64,000 bases of DNA. Origin: CAYVVT01 sp964454335. Its GTDB lineage: Bacteria; Fidelibacterota; UBA8477; JABMPR01. Shown one piece after another: positions 49,614 through 58,274 of the stretch (position 1 is its first letter; every line of letters begins with the position of its first letter). The notes beneath the pieces are model-generated. The model saw only the letters and a program-made list of their open reading frames with translations, ran no database searches and had not been told where the DNA came from. The stretch spans positions 1-64,000 of the forward strand of contig CAYVVT010000008.1 of the NCBI GenBank assembly GCA_964454335.1, given 5' to 3'. The translations under genes and the position numbers were made by a program.

Positions 49614-51197
49614 TTAATCCTCAGCTAATAAATCCAGCACGCGGTCAATTCTATGCAAACATTCCGCTTTTCCAAGTACCGCTAGGGTCTCGAACATACC
49701 AAATCCGACAGCTGTACCTGTCACCGCAACACGTACAGCATGGATGATCTGACCGATGGTGATCTCTTTTGCGACCACAAAATCCTGCATGAGCCTTTCC
49801 AGCGCCTCGGCATCAAATGGATCCTGGTGGTCCAATTCAGTGCGGAAAGCGGCCAGCAAATCCGCTGCATTGTCCGGTTTTCTCAAACGTTTGCTAAATG
49901 CTTTTTCATCGTAGGTCAAATCCGCTGCGGACTTGAAGAAACTGCCATAATCCAGAATATCCCCTGCGATCTTGATCCGGTCACCAGCTGCTTCGAGGAT
50001 CTGCTGCAGTCGGTCGCTGCTGTCATTGCTTACCGGTTCTGTAAGTAGACCTGCCTTTACCATGAAAGGAATGACCATAACCATTTTTCCCTCAGTGGGC
50101 AGGTTCCGCATCCAGCGATCCTGGAATGCCTGCAGTTTTACAGGATCGAAGCTGGCTGGGGCTTTGTTCACACGTCGCAGTGAGAAGTACCGGATCATGT
50201 CATCGCGGTTAAAGTGCTCCGTACGATCGTCAAGGGACCAGCCCAGGAGAAGGAGATAGTTCACGAGCGCATCGGGGAGGTAGCCCAGTTCGCGATAGAA
50301 ATCGACGATGACGGGATTGAAGCTGTCGACAGCAACGCTCATACCGAGTTTTGCAGCGATACGCTCACCGTGTTCAAACAACTTTCTGAAATCCTGATTT
50401 TTCAGGTACTTATCAAGTTTTCGTTTGCTGAGCTTGTTTGAGCTGCCTGGCTCAGCAACGTAGGGCAAATGAGCGTATTGAGGCAACTCCAGTCCGATTC
50501 CCTGCGCAATGAAGATCTGACGGGGTGTATTGGAGAGGTGTTCGATGGCCCGGATGACGTGACTGATCTCAAAGTCACCATCGTCAACCACACTGGCCAG
50601 GTGATAGAGGCAGCTGCCATCCTTCCGCTGGATCACATGATCCTGCTCGGTGGTCCAGTCGAAGGCAAGATCGCCGCGAATGAGATCCGTGAAGCGGCAC
50701 TGGCCTTCCCGGGGCATTTTCAACCTGACAACGGACTCCCTGCCTTCTGCCCTGAATCGTTCTGCATCGCTTTCAGTTTCCGCCATCCAGCTGCGGCTGT
50801 AGACAAAGGGAAGCTTTGCCTCCTCGGCGGCTTTACGCTCTGCCTGCAATTCTTCGGCTCTGGCAAAATCCCGATATGCCAGCCCCTTCTCCAGGAGGGT
50901 ATCCACCGCCTGCTGATATCGTTCAGTACGCTGGGATTGGAAGTAGGGCTTGTACGGCCCTTCAACCTCCGGTCCTTCGTCCCAGTCGATACCCAGCCAG
51001 CGGAATCCATTCAGGATCGGATTCAATGCAGCTTCGATATTGCGCTGCTGGTCAGTGTCGTCGATCCTCAGGATGAATTGGCCCCCATGATGGCGGGCGA
51101 ACAGCCAGTTGAACAGTGCAGTGCGGACACCGCCGATATGCAGATAGCCAGTTGGGCTGGGTGCAAAGCGGACTCTTACAGATCTAAAGGCGTTCAT
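49614..51197 (-). CDS. gltX: Glutamyl-tRNA synthetase
   Basis: About 527 residues. The HIGH motif is RFAPSPTGYLHIGGVRTALFNWLFAR and the KMSKS loop is SSNKLSKRKLDKYLK near residue 260; DQEHVIQRKDG-like and GLELPQYAHLPYV segments are typical. The start is ATG 51197 (MNAFRSVRVRF); a longer frame from 51278 would run into the FAH gene. It sits 22 nt after that gene and 15 nt before glnS. Confidence 0.96.
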   Translation of the reverse strand: MNAFRSVRVRFAPSPTGYLHIGGVRTALFNWLFARHHGGQFILRIDDTDQQRNIEAALNPILNGFRWLGIDWDEGPEVEGPYKPYFQSQRTERYQQAVDTLLEKGLAYRDFARAEELQAERKAAEEAKLPFVYSRSWMAETESDAERFRAEGRESVVRLKMPREGQCRFTDLIRGDLAFDWTTEQDHVIQRKDGSCLYHLASVVDDGDFEISHVIRAIEHLSNTPRQIFIAQGIGLELPQYAHLPYVAEPGSSNKLSKRKLDKYLKNQDFRKLFEHGERIAAKLGMSVAVDSFNPVIVDFYRELGYLPDALVNYLLLLGWSLDDRTEHFNRDDMIRYFSLRRVNKAPASFDPVKLQAFQDRWMRNLPTEGKMVMVIPFMVKAGLLTEPVSNDSSDRLQQILEAAGDRIKIAGDILDYGSFFKSAADLTYDEKAFSKRLRKPDNAADLLAAFRTELDHQDPFDAEALERLMQDFVVAKEITIGQIIHAVRVAVTGTAVGFGMFETLAVLGKAECLHRIDRVLDLLAED

Positions 51198-51219
51198 ATA
51201 CTTGGACTCTACTTTGCTT

Positions 51220-51849
51220 TTAGGCGAATTGGATGCTGCCCATTTTCTGATTGGAGAGAAACAGTGTGACTTCGTCACCGGAATTCAATTCTCCAATCCC
51301 TTTGGGTGTACCGGTGAAAATCACGTCACCCGTATCCAGAGCGGTAAAGGTTGCCATGTAGGCCATTATCTCATCAACGGGTAACAACATCTGACCGGTG
51401 TTGCCACTTTGCTTCAACTCATCATTCAGCGTCATGGAGAAGTCTATGTCTCCCAGATCGGGGAAGGTGCTCAAAGGTGCGAAATGAGAGAGAATGCCGG
51501 CCCCATCGAACGATTTTGCCAGGGCCCAGGGCTTACCCTCCATCTTCAGTTCCTGTTGCAATTCCCGCAATGTGAGATCCAGACCGACGCCGATGCCGGA
51601 GATGCGGGGACCCGTTGAGGTGCGTAGGATGGTCAGGACCAATTCTGTCTCGTAGTGGACCTTGCCCTTCCCTCTGGGCAGAATAAGGGTGCCTTCCAGC
51701 GGCACCAGGGCGTTCAATCCCTTCTGAAATACCAGGGGCATTGCTTCCACCGGATTACCCAGTTCTACTGCATGCTCAGCGTAATTCCGTCCGAGACACC
51801 AGACTGAGCGTGCTGGTATGGTACTACTCCCTGTGAACCTGAGCTTCAT
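51220..51849 (-). CDS. Fumarylacetoacetate hydrolase family protein
   Basis: A 209-residue single-domain FAH fold. WCLGRNYAEHAVELGN opens the domain; the metal-site glutamates appear in HYETELVLTI, and SFDGAGILSHF, DVIFTGTPKGIG and the C-terminal GDEVTL complete it. Family members cleave C-C bonds or isomerise 2-keto acids such as HpcE/YcgM; substrate cannot be told. The ATG overlaps the uvrC stop (ATGA) and gltX follows after 22 nt. Confidence 0.86.
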   Translation of the reverse strand: MKLRFTGSSTIPARSVWCLGRNYAEHAVELGNPVEAMPLVFQKGLNALVPLEGTLILPRGKGKVHYETELVLTILRTSTGPRISGIGVGLDLTLRELQQELKMEGKPWALAKSFDGAGILSHFAPLSTFPDLGDIDFSMTLNDELKQSGNTGQMLLPVDEIMAYMATFTALDTGDVIFTGTPKGIGELNSGDEVTLFLSNQKMGSIQFA

Positions 51850-53675
51850 CCATCCAATCCCTGTTTGATCTGCTCGGCCAGTTTTTTCGAAAAGCCGGGC
51901 AGGGCGGCGATCTCTTCCGTACTGGCAGCCTTTATTCTCTTCAAACTTTTGAACTCCTTCAACAGAGCAGCTCTACGTTGGGGTCCCACACCTTCGATCT
52001 CATCTAGGCGCGAGTGCATCATACGCTTCCCGCGTCGCTTGCGCTGAAATGTAATCGCAAATCGGTGTGCTTCATCCCGAATCCTGCGCAGCAGGATCAG
52101 GCTCGGAGAGGTTCTGGGAACAGCCAGGGCTTCAGATTCACCGGGGAGGAAAACCTCTTCCAGACGTTTGGCCAATCCTGCCACCGGAATGTGTCGCATC
52201 CCCAGACGATCCAGCACCTCCAGACCCGCACTCAACTGTCCCTTGCCACCATCGATGAGGATGAGATCTGGCTCTGGCAGGGCTTCAGCCTTGACCCGGG
52301 TATAGCGACGATGCATGACCTCGCGCATGCTGGCAAAGTCATCGATGCCTTCGACAGTTTTGATCTTGAACTTGCGATACTCCTTCTTGGCAGGTTTGCC
52401 ATCCAGGAAACACACCAGTGAAGCCACTGTTTCGGTCCCCCCAAGATGTGAGATATCAAAGCCCTCAATGCGACGGGGCGGCGCTGCAAGATTCAGATCC
52501 TCCTGTAATGAGCGCACCATCCGGGGTACGATCTCCACCTTCTGGGCCTGTTCCAGTGCCCAATCCTTGAGATACAGGTCTGCATTCCTTTCCCCCAACT
52601 CCAGCAGAGTGCGTCGCTCACCGATCTTCGGGACGCTGAGATGGACACGATGGCCCACTGTCTCCTGCATCCAGGCTTCAATGATGTCCTGGTCGTGAAC
52701 ATCGCCCGGTACCAGGATCTCAGCAGGGATAAAGGATGCCTCGGCATAGACCCGGGTGAGAACCCGGCTGAGGATCTCGGATTGCTCCTCATCTGCATCT
52801 GCCTTGAAGCGGAAGTGCTCCTTGCCGATGAGTTTCCCGGAACGGATCCTGATTAGGGCGACGACATTGAGATTCTCCTGACGCGCAAGTCCGATTATAT
52901 CCCTGTCGTTGAAATCGCTGGTCTTCAGCCGCTGGCGGCTGACATAACCCCGCACCGATTCCAACTGGTCCCTGTACCTGGCAGCATCCTCGAATTCCAT
53001 TTCTGTGGCAGCGGTTTGCATCCTGTTCTCCAGGTATTTCTCAACATCATCGGTCTGCCCCTTGAGAAAATCCTCCACCCGGGCGATCATCTCACGGTAA
53101 TGTTCCTGTCCGATGAGACTCTGACAGGGGCCGTCGCATTTCTTGATATGATAGTCCAGGCAGAGTTGGACCCTGCCGGTGGCGATTGTCTCCCTGTCCA
53201 GGCGATAGCTGCAGCTGCGAACGGTGAAGATCCGTTTGATCACACCCAGGGCCTGGCGCAATCCTTTCACGTTGGTGTAGGGTCCGTAGTAAGTGGAACC
53301 GTCCTTGATGATCTCACGGGTGACAAAAACCTGCGGGAAATCCTCATTGGTGATACGGATGTAGGGAAAGCTCCTGTCATCACGCATGTCAATGTTGTAA
53401 CGGGGCCGGTGCTGCTTGATGAGGTTCGACTCCGTGAGCAGTGCTTCTACCTCCGTCCGCGTGATGAGGGTTTCGAGATCGGCAATACGTTCCACAAGTT
53501 GAGCTGTTTTGGGACGATCGGGTTGTCCTGTGAAATAGGATCGCACCCGATTCTTCAGCACCTTGGCTTTCCCGATATAGATGATCTTCCCGGACCGATC
53601 CTTGAAGAAATAGACACCCGGCTGCCTGGGCAGATCCTTGAGTTTATCCCTGAGAGATTGTGGCAGCTCCATCAT
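51846..53675 (-). CDS. uvrC: Excinuclease ABC subunit C
   Basis: A 609-residue protein of normal length. The GIY-YIG nuclease starts GVYFFKDRSGKIIYIGKAKVLKNRVRSYF; a UVR motif follows near residue 200 (EKYLENRMQTAA...FEDAARYRDQL). The RNase-H-like second nuclease has GFDISHLGGTE and DLILIDGGKGQLS, and two helix-hairpin-helix motifs end the protein (IEGVGPQRRAALL, IAALPGFSKKLA). It makes both incisions in nucleotide excision repair. No uvrA or uvrB is in view. Confidence 0.97.
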   Translation of the reverse strand: MMELPQSLRDKLKDLPRQPGVYFFKDRSGKIIYIGKAKVLKNRVRSYFTGQPDRPKTAQLVERIADLETLITRTEVEALLTESNLIKQHRPRYNIDMRDDRSFPYIRITNEDFPQVFVTREIIKDGSTYYGPYTNVKGLRQALGVIKRIFTVRSCSYRLDRETIATGRVQLCLDYHIKKCDGPCQSLIGQEHYREMIARVEDFLKGQTDDVEKYLENRMQTAATEMEFEDAARYRDQLESVRGYVSRQRLKTSDFNDRDIIGLARQENLNVVALIRIRSGKLIGKEHFRFKADADEEQSEILSRVLTRVYAEASFIPAEILVPGDVHDQDIIEAWMQETVGHRVHLSVPKIGERRTLLELGERNADLYLKDWALEQAQKVEIVPRMVRSLQEDLNLAAPPRRIEGFDISHLGGTETVASLVCFLDGKPAKKEYRKFKIKTVEGIDDFASMREVMHRRYTRVKAEALPEPDLILIDGGKGQLSAGLEVLDRLGMRHIPVAGLAKRLEEVFLPGESEALAVPRTSPSLILLRRIRDEAHRFAITFQRKRRGKRMMHSRLDEIEGVGPQRRAALLKEFKSLKRIKAASTEEIAALPGFSKKLAEQIKQGLDG

Positions 53676-53744
53676 GGGGAATAATAAGGAAACAGGACTG
53701 AAATACCAGAGCCAGAAATTGGATCCTGATAATCACTTCGAGAC

Positions 53745-54260
53745 ATGGGTGGTTTTTTATATGGAATGATCGTAAGCTTGATCCGAATCCGTTGCCTGGA
53801 ACAGAGGGGACAGTCCATTCCTGGAAGAAGATCAAACAGAGATGCACAGCACAGCGCTATAGCTGCGCTGATCCTGATGTTTATCATCACTCTCTCCACC
53901 TGTGATGAGCGTGATGGATTTCCCGATGATCTCATTGGCACCTGGGCCTATCAATTTGAATACCAGATCCAGGATTGCGATACCACCGTTCTCACCCTGA
54001 ACTCTTGGGGTATTGATTCGGCACACCTCAGTTTCTTTGAGGATTATTACCTCACAAATGTGGTCTATCGACCTGCTGGTGTATTCCGCGACAGCGGCAC
54101 CTGGACATTCACAGGGAACACTTTGAACATGGATTTCGAGCAGTCAGGATCGATACGTGAGCAGATGGAACTGGTTGAGGATTCCCTGATCCTGAGACAG
54201 GGCAGTCTCTCAGATTGCAGTGGTTATTCCATCACCCACTACTATACCCGCTACGACTAG
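53745..54260 (+). CDS. Predicted small lipoprotein, start uncertain
   Basis: The open frame encodes 171 residues, but the mature protein begins at the lipobox IITLSTC (cysteine near residue 53). The first 30 residues are not signal-like, so the start is probably internal. An ATT at 53817 lies 7 nt after AGAGGGG and would give a normal signal peptide (GRRSNRDAQHSAIAALILMF), but ATT starts are rare. After the cysteine come about 118 residues with GTWAYQFEYQI, GTWTFTGNTL and paired cysteines, resembling lipocalin-like/copper-resistance-type small domains. It lies upstream of the uvrC start on the other strand and converges with mce, one base apart. Confidence 0.6.
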   Translation: MGGFLYGMIVSLIRIRCLEQRGQSIPGRRSNRDAQHSAIAALILMFIITLSTCDERDGFPDDLIGTWAYQFEYQIQDCDTTVLTLNSWGIDSAHLSFFEDYYLTNVVYRPAGVFRDSGTWTFTGNTLNMDFEQSGSIREQMELVEDSLILRQGSLSDCSGYSITHYYTRYD

Positions 54261-54261
54261 T

Positions 54262-54669
54262 TCAGATCGGCTCTTCAGTGAGCTCGAGCAGGACACCACC
54301 TGCAGATCTTGGATGGATGAAGATAATACGCTTCCCGTGTGCACCGATGACGGGGTCATCGCTGAGGAGATCAATACCTGCGGTTTTCATGGCAGCGACC
54401 ATTTCGTCAAGTCCCTCGACTGTTAAGGCGACATGGTGCAGTCCGGGACCACGTTTCTTCAGGAAACGCCCCACGGGTGTGTCCTCTCCCAGTGCTTCCA
54501 GGATCTCGATATTGCTCTCCCCGACCTGATAGAAGTGGGTGTTCACACCTTCTCTTTCGACACGTTCCTCACCGTCGAAGGTCAAGCCCAGGATCTCTTC
54601 GAAGAACGTCCTGGCTTCCCCGGGCAGGACGCTAGCGATCGCGACATGGTCGATCCGTTTTACTTTCAT
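54262..54669 (-). CDS. mce: Methylmalonyl-CoA epimerase
   Basis: A 135-residue vicinal oxygen chelate protein. The metal ligands are H8 (RIDHVAIA), Q47-like YQVGESNIEILE, H78/H79 (GPGLHHVALTVE) and a C-terminal LELTEE glutamate, exactly the MCEE pattern, with GEDTPVGRFLKKRGPGLHH a family hallmark. It interconverts (S)- and (R)-methylmalonyl-CoA in propionate or odd-chain metabolism. No mutase or carboxylase is in the window. It follows dacB by 14 nt with GGAG before the ATG. Confidence 0.93.
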   Translation of the reverse strand: MKVKRIDHVAIASVLPGEARTFFEEILGLTFDGEERVEREGVNTHFYQVGESNIEILEALGEDTPVGRFLKKRGPGLHHVALTVEGLDEMVAAMKTAGIDLLSDDPVIGAHGKRIIFIHPRSAGGVLLELTEEPI

Positions 54670-54683
54670 TTCCAGCTCCTCAC

Positions 54684-56201
54684 TTATGGCAGCTCAGACA
54701 GGATCTCCAGGACATCCACGATCATATTGTTCACCCGCCAGGTCGGGATCGTATGATGGTTTACCATGATGGAGAATATTAAAGGTTCGCCTGACCTGGT
54801 CCAGACATAGCCGCTGAGAGCCCTTGCATAGCTGATGGTACCGGTCTTTGCCAGGACATTCCCAAATGCCGGTCCTTCCTTGACGAGGTTGGTGATGGTA
54901 CCATCATGACCTGCTACAGGTAGAGATTCAATGTAGGTATCGCGGTTTGGATGCCGCCACATGACATCCAGGAGCGAGATGGTAGCTTCCGGTGCCACCA
55001 GGTTATAACGTGAGAGACCGGATCCATCGCGCATCCTCAGACCGGGCGTGTATACACCCAGTGAATCAAATAATGCCAGTTCAACCAAACGTCCTTCCCA
55101 GGATGAACCTTCCTCACCAAATTCGGCACCCAGCGTTTTCTGCAGGCTTTCGGCGATGAAATTCTGGCTGGGTTTGTTCACCTTGTAGATGATGTCGGAT
55201 AGCGGAGGCGACTGATGCTCGAAAAGAATGGAGAGCGAGTCATAGCGTATTGAATCCGCAAGATCATCCCCATCGACGGGATCACCGCTGACCTCGATGG
55301 ATTCACGCTCAAGATATTCTTTCAAAACATGTACGGTGAACAGCGTCGGGTTTTCCACAGTGATCGCTGCTGTGCCTTCGCCCTTGCTGATCCTGTACTC
55401 CCCCTCGAACCAGCCCTTGTTCAAATTGCGTTCGCGTCCTTCCGTCCACTCAGTGGCAGTATCGCTCACCACTGAGATCAGGTCGTTGCGCAGGTCGAGA
55501 TAACTTGTGGCAGGAAAGGCTTCCAGGCGTACTGGATTACCCGGGATCGAATCGGGAAAGATCTTGAAGTCAATGTAGTTCTCATTGTATGAAAGTCCGG
55601 AAAGCTGGGCGCTGTAATAGTAGGGTTCATTGTCCCAGGGCCAACCGCCCCCCAGCAGCAGGTCGTCGAAGACATTGTCATCGCCAATGATGTCACCTTC
55701 TATCTTCTGGATCCCTCTGGCCTTGAGACTATCTGCGAACATCACGAAAAGTGAATCATAGTTGTCGTCGTAAAATCGCCAGGACCAGGTTGGATCACCA
55801 CTACCCTTGATAATGAGATCACCCTGAAGTACTCCTTCCCTGACCTCGCCATCGGAAAAGAAACCTGTATTGTATCGATATTGCGGTCCCAGCAGACAGA
55901 GTGCCGCAGCCGTGGTGTAAAGTTTCTGGTTGGAGGCCGGCATGAACATCTTGCGGGCATTGCGTTCATAGATGACATCACCCGTTTCAGCATACTGGAC
56001 CTTGATCCCCCAGAATGCCATCTTAGTGCGCGGGTGGTTCAAGAGCGTATCGATCTGATAGGCGGCTTCCTGCATGGTGTTCCTGAACAGTGGAGATCTC
56101 GGCAGCATCGTTGCATTCGGTGAATGCACCGTACAGGCTGCCAGGATCATCACTGTACTGGTCAACACGACTGTTCGTATAACTCTGCTCCTGGATCTCA
56201 T
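54684..56201 (-). CDS. dacB: D-alanyl-D-alanine carboxypeptidase/endopeptidase (S13, DacB/PBP4)
   Basis: A 505-residue lipoprotein (lipobox ILAAC, cysteine 23). The serine nucleophile motif is S90-x-x-K93 (MPASNQKLYTTAAALCLLG), the SxN motif is GLSYNENYID and the KTG motif is NVLAKTGTISYARALSG near residue 465; GSGDPTWSW is a DacB segment. It trims or cuts peptidoglycan stems in the periplasm. Its ATG overlaps the epimerase stop (ATGA) and GGAGGAG precedes it, so it is coupled to the D-glutamate genes upstream. Confidence 0.94.
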   Translation of the reverse strand: MRSRSRVIRTVVLTSTVMILAACTVHSPNATMLPRSPLFRNTMQEAAYQIDTLLNHPRTKMAFWGIKVQYAETGDVIYERNARKMFMPASNQKLYTTAAALCLLGPQYRYNTGFFSDGEVREGVLQGDLIIKGSGDPTWSWRFYDDNYDSLFVMFADSLKARGIQKIEGDIIGDDNVFDDLLLGGGWPWDNEPYYYSAQLSGLSYNENYIDFKIFPDSIPGNPVRLEAFPATSYLDLRNDLISVVSDTATEWTEGRERNLNKGWFEGEYRISKGEGTAAITVENPTLFTVHVLKEYLERESIEVSGDPVDGDDLADSIRYDSLSILFEHQSPPLSDIIYKVNKPSQNFIAESLQKTLGAEFGEEGSSWEGRLVELALFDSLGVYTPGLRMRDGSGLSRYNLVAPEATISLLDVMWRHPNRDTYIESLPVAGHDGTITNLVKEGPAFGNVLAKTGTISYARALSGYVWTRSGEPLIFSIMVNHHTIPTWRVNNMIVDVLEILSELP

Positions 56202-57220
56202 GTGCGCTCCTCCACTCCGATCCCCGGTTTCTGTGAAAGGGCCAACACACCAGCATCATTCTTCAAACCGATAAATGGATCATTTGATATCAGGACGTTG
56301 CCATCCAGGTCCAGCCAGCGGGCGAAGGAACCCAGATGGGCCATGGCTGTGATCCCAACGGATGTCTCAAGCATACAGCCCATCATGATATCCAGTTCAT
56401 ACTTACGGGCCAGCTCTACCATCTTGCGGGCGTTGGTGAGTCCACCGCATTTCATCAACTTGATGTTTATACCGTCATAGATACCCACCAGGGGTGGGAT
56501 GTCTTCCGGTCGTACAGAATTCTCGTCAGCAACAATAGGTATAGGTGAGTATTCCCGCAGTGCGGCAATATCATCCAGTTGCTCCGCCGGCATGGGCTGT
56601 TCTAGGAATTCCACGTTCTCCTCCACGAGCCAATCCACACCTCGCTTGGCTGCATCGAAGGTCTTCCAGCCTTCATTTACGTCCACCCGCAGGACCTTGT
56701 CGGTATGAGCCCTGATGGTCCGCATGATGTCGTAATCGTAATCTGTCCCAAGCTTGATCTTCAACAGCGGATACTGATCCGCCTCCGCGAGTTTCTCCGG
56801 GATCATGTCCAGTTCCGAGATCCCGATGGTGTAGGAGGAGGTGACCATGGTGGGCTCAGCGCCAAATATCTGATAGAGGGGTTTCCCAAGCCTGCGGCCA
56901 TACAGGTCCCAGTATGCCGTGTCGATTGCCGCCTGCAGCGAGAAACTGTCCGGCAGCAGCGCCTCCAGTTGAGCCTGGCGTTGTTCAGCATCGTTCAGGG
57001 GCAGCTCCGCCAGGTCTGCCTGCAATCCTTCCAGGAGCGCTACCACCTCGGCAGCTCCGCCTTCATACCGCTTGTTTGGCTGCGCTTCTCCCAGGCCGAA
57101 GCTCTGGTCATCACCGACTGTGACGATGACAGTGTCGTAATATGACTCTGCAGATCGGGCGATCTTGAATTCGAATTTCGTGTTAACGCGCTTGACTTCC
57201 CAGGACAGCTTCATACTCAC
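56198..57220 (-). CDS. dgcA: Dipeptide-epimerase-type enolase (DgcA-like)
   Basis: A 340-residue enolase-superfamily protein with K154/K156 (LLKIKLG), D180, E207 and D232 as metal ligands, K254 (NIKLMKCGG) and the dipeptide-epimerase marker D304-x-D306 (WLDLDG). It is only distantly like the other epimerase in the window. Its neighbour is a DUF1611 P-loop protein, and the same pair (DgcN-DgcA) has been described in marine bacteria as converting D-glutamate to L-glutamate through N-acetylation and racemisation. The role here is inferred from that pairing; a plain Ala-Glu epimerase is the alternative. GTG start with AAGGAG 5 nt upstream; overlaps dacB. Confidence 0.8.
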   Translation of the reverse strand: MSMKLSWEVKRVNTKFEFKIARSAESYYDTVIVTVGDDQSFGLGEAQPNKRYEGGAAEVVALLEGLQADLAELPLNDAEQRQAQLEALLPDSFSLQAAIDTAYWDLYGRRLGKPLYQIFGAEPTMVTSSYTIGISELDMIPEKLAEADQYPLLKIKLGTDYDYDIMRTIRAHTDKVLRVDVNEGWKTFDAAKRGVDWLVEENVEFLEQPMPAEQLDDIAALREYSPIPIVADENSVRPEDIPPLVGIYDGINIKLMKCGGLTNARKMVELARKYELDIMMGCMLETSVGITAMAHLGSFARWLDLDGNVLISNDPFIGLKNDAGVLALSQKPGIGVEERT

Positions 57221-57236
57221 CGGTACTCCTTCTCAG

Positions 57237-58274
57237 TTATCGGGACAGATCATCCTTCATCAAACGGATCAGTGATCTGGCGATCTCCATCGTAGGTTGT
57301 CTCACCAGATCCTCCACGGGCAGGTTCAGTTGCTTTTGCAAGCGTGTACATTCGGCAGCGGATTCCTCCAGGCTCAAGTCCTTTGAGTAGATATTCACAC
57401 CCATGACCTTCCCGGGATTGAAGTTCTGCACCATCAGCTCATGCAGTTCCACAAGGTAGCCCAGATCGGGCAGTGGATGATCGTAATCATCCGTCAGTCT
57501 CGATGGCTGATGTGCGATGAGAAAGAAGTCAGGCATGGCACCGTGGATCAGACCTGCAGTGACACCGCTGTAGCCCATGTGGGTGATGGCGCCCTGTCCT
57601 TCCACCAGAATAAGTGGCGCCTGCCCGTCGACCTTCATGATCTCGGTCTCGATGGCCCCATTGACAAAATCAGATACAATGGCATCCACAGCGACACCAC
57701 GTCCGGAAATAGCCATTCCGGTCTGGCCTGTTCCCACGAATACGGATTCCAGACCGAGCTCGCGAAGTTGTTCCTGGAGGACCAGGGCTGCCGTCATCTT
57801 GCCTATGTTGCAGTCAGAACCGATGGTGAGCAGTACGCGGGACTTGCGTGTCCGCCAGGCGCCCTGGGCAATATGCAGGTTGGCGGGTGATCGACGCATG
57901 TCCCAGATCTTGTCACGCCAGGCTTCAAGTTCGGCATAGTCCGCGAGAAGATCATGCAGCCCGCTCCAGACCTCCAGCCCGCGAGCAAGTGCATCTCGGA
58001 TGGAAGGGATCCAATCCTGCGGCATGCGACCCCCAGAAGGAGCAATACCGATGACCAGGGTATCCGGATCAAATTCCATGGCTGCATCGAGATCCACAAC
58101 GATGGGTATTTCCCCGCCATACCCAAGGACATCCTCCGCAACCCGGCCCTGCTTGCTGGGATCGATGACGGCCACAACCTCCTCCGTGCAGAACTTGATC
58201 AGTCCGTTCGCAGTCTTGCTGGTGAGGGGTCCGAGGTATTCGGGAGCATAGATCAGGAAACGCCGCTTATTCAT
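57237..58274 (-). CDS. dgcN: DUF1611 P-loop protein (DgcN-like)
   Basis: About 345 residues. An N-terminal Rossmann-like domain (RRFLIYAPEYLGPLTSKTANGL; VVAVIDPSKQGRVAEDVLG) is followed by a P-loop domain with the variant Walker A IGSDCNIGKMTAA (about 151-163), VFVGTGQTGMAISGRGVAVD and LVEGQGAITHMGYSG, all conserved in DUF1611. DgcN-type members act as D-glutamate N-acetyltransferases. The start at 58274 overlaps the methyltransferase stop by 8 nt; GGGATGG is the only ribosome-binding-like sequence. The following gene is the epimerase partner, 16 nt away. Confidence 0.82.
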   Translation of the reverse strand: MNKRRFLIYAPEYLGPLTSKTANGLIKFCTEEVVAVIDPSKQGRVAEDVLGYGGEIPIVVDLDAAMEFDPDTLVIGIAPSGGRMPQDWIPSIRDALARGLEVWSGLHDLLADYAELEAWRDKIWDMRRSPANLHIAQGAWRTRKSRVLLTIGSDCNIGKMTAALVLQEQLRELGLESVFVGTGQTGMAISGRGVAVDAIVSDFVNGAIETEIMKVDGQAPLILVEGQGAITHMGYSGVTAGLIHGAMPDFFLIAHQPSRLTDDYDHPLPDLGYLVELHELMVQNFNPGKVMGVNIYSKDLSLEESAAECTRLQKQLNLPVEDLVRQPTMEIARSLIRLMKDDLSR

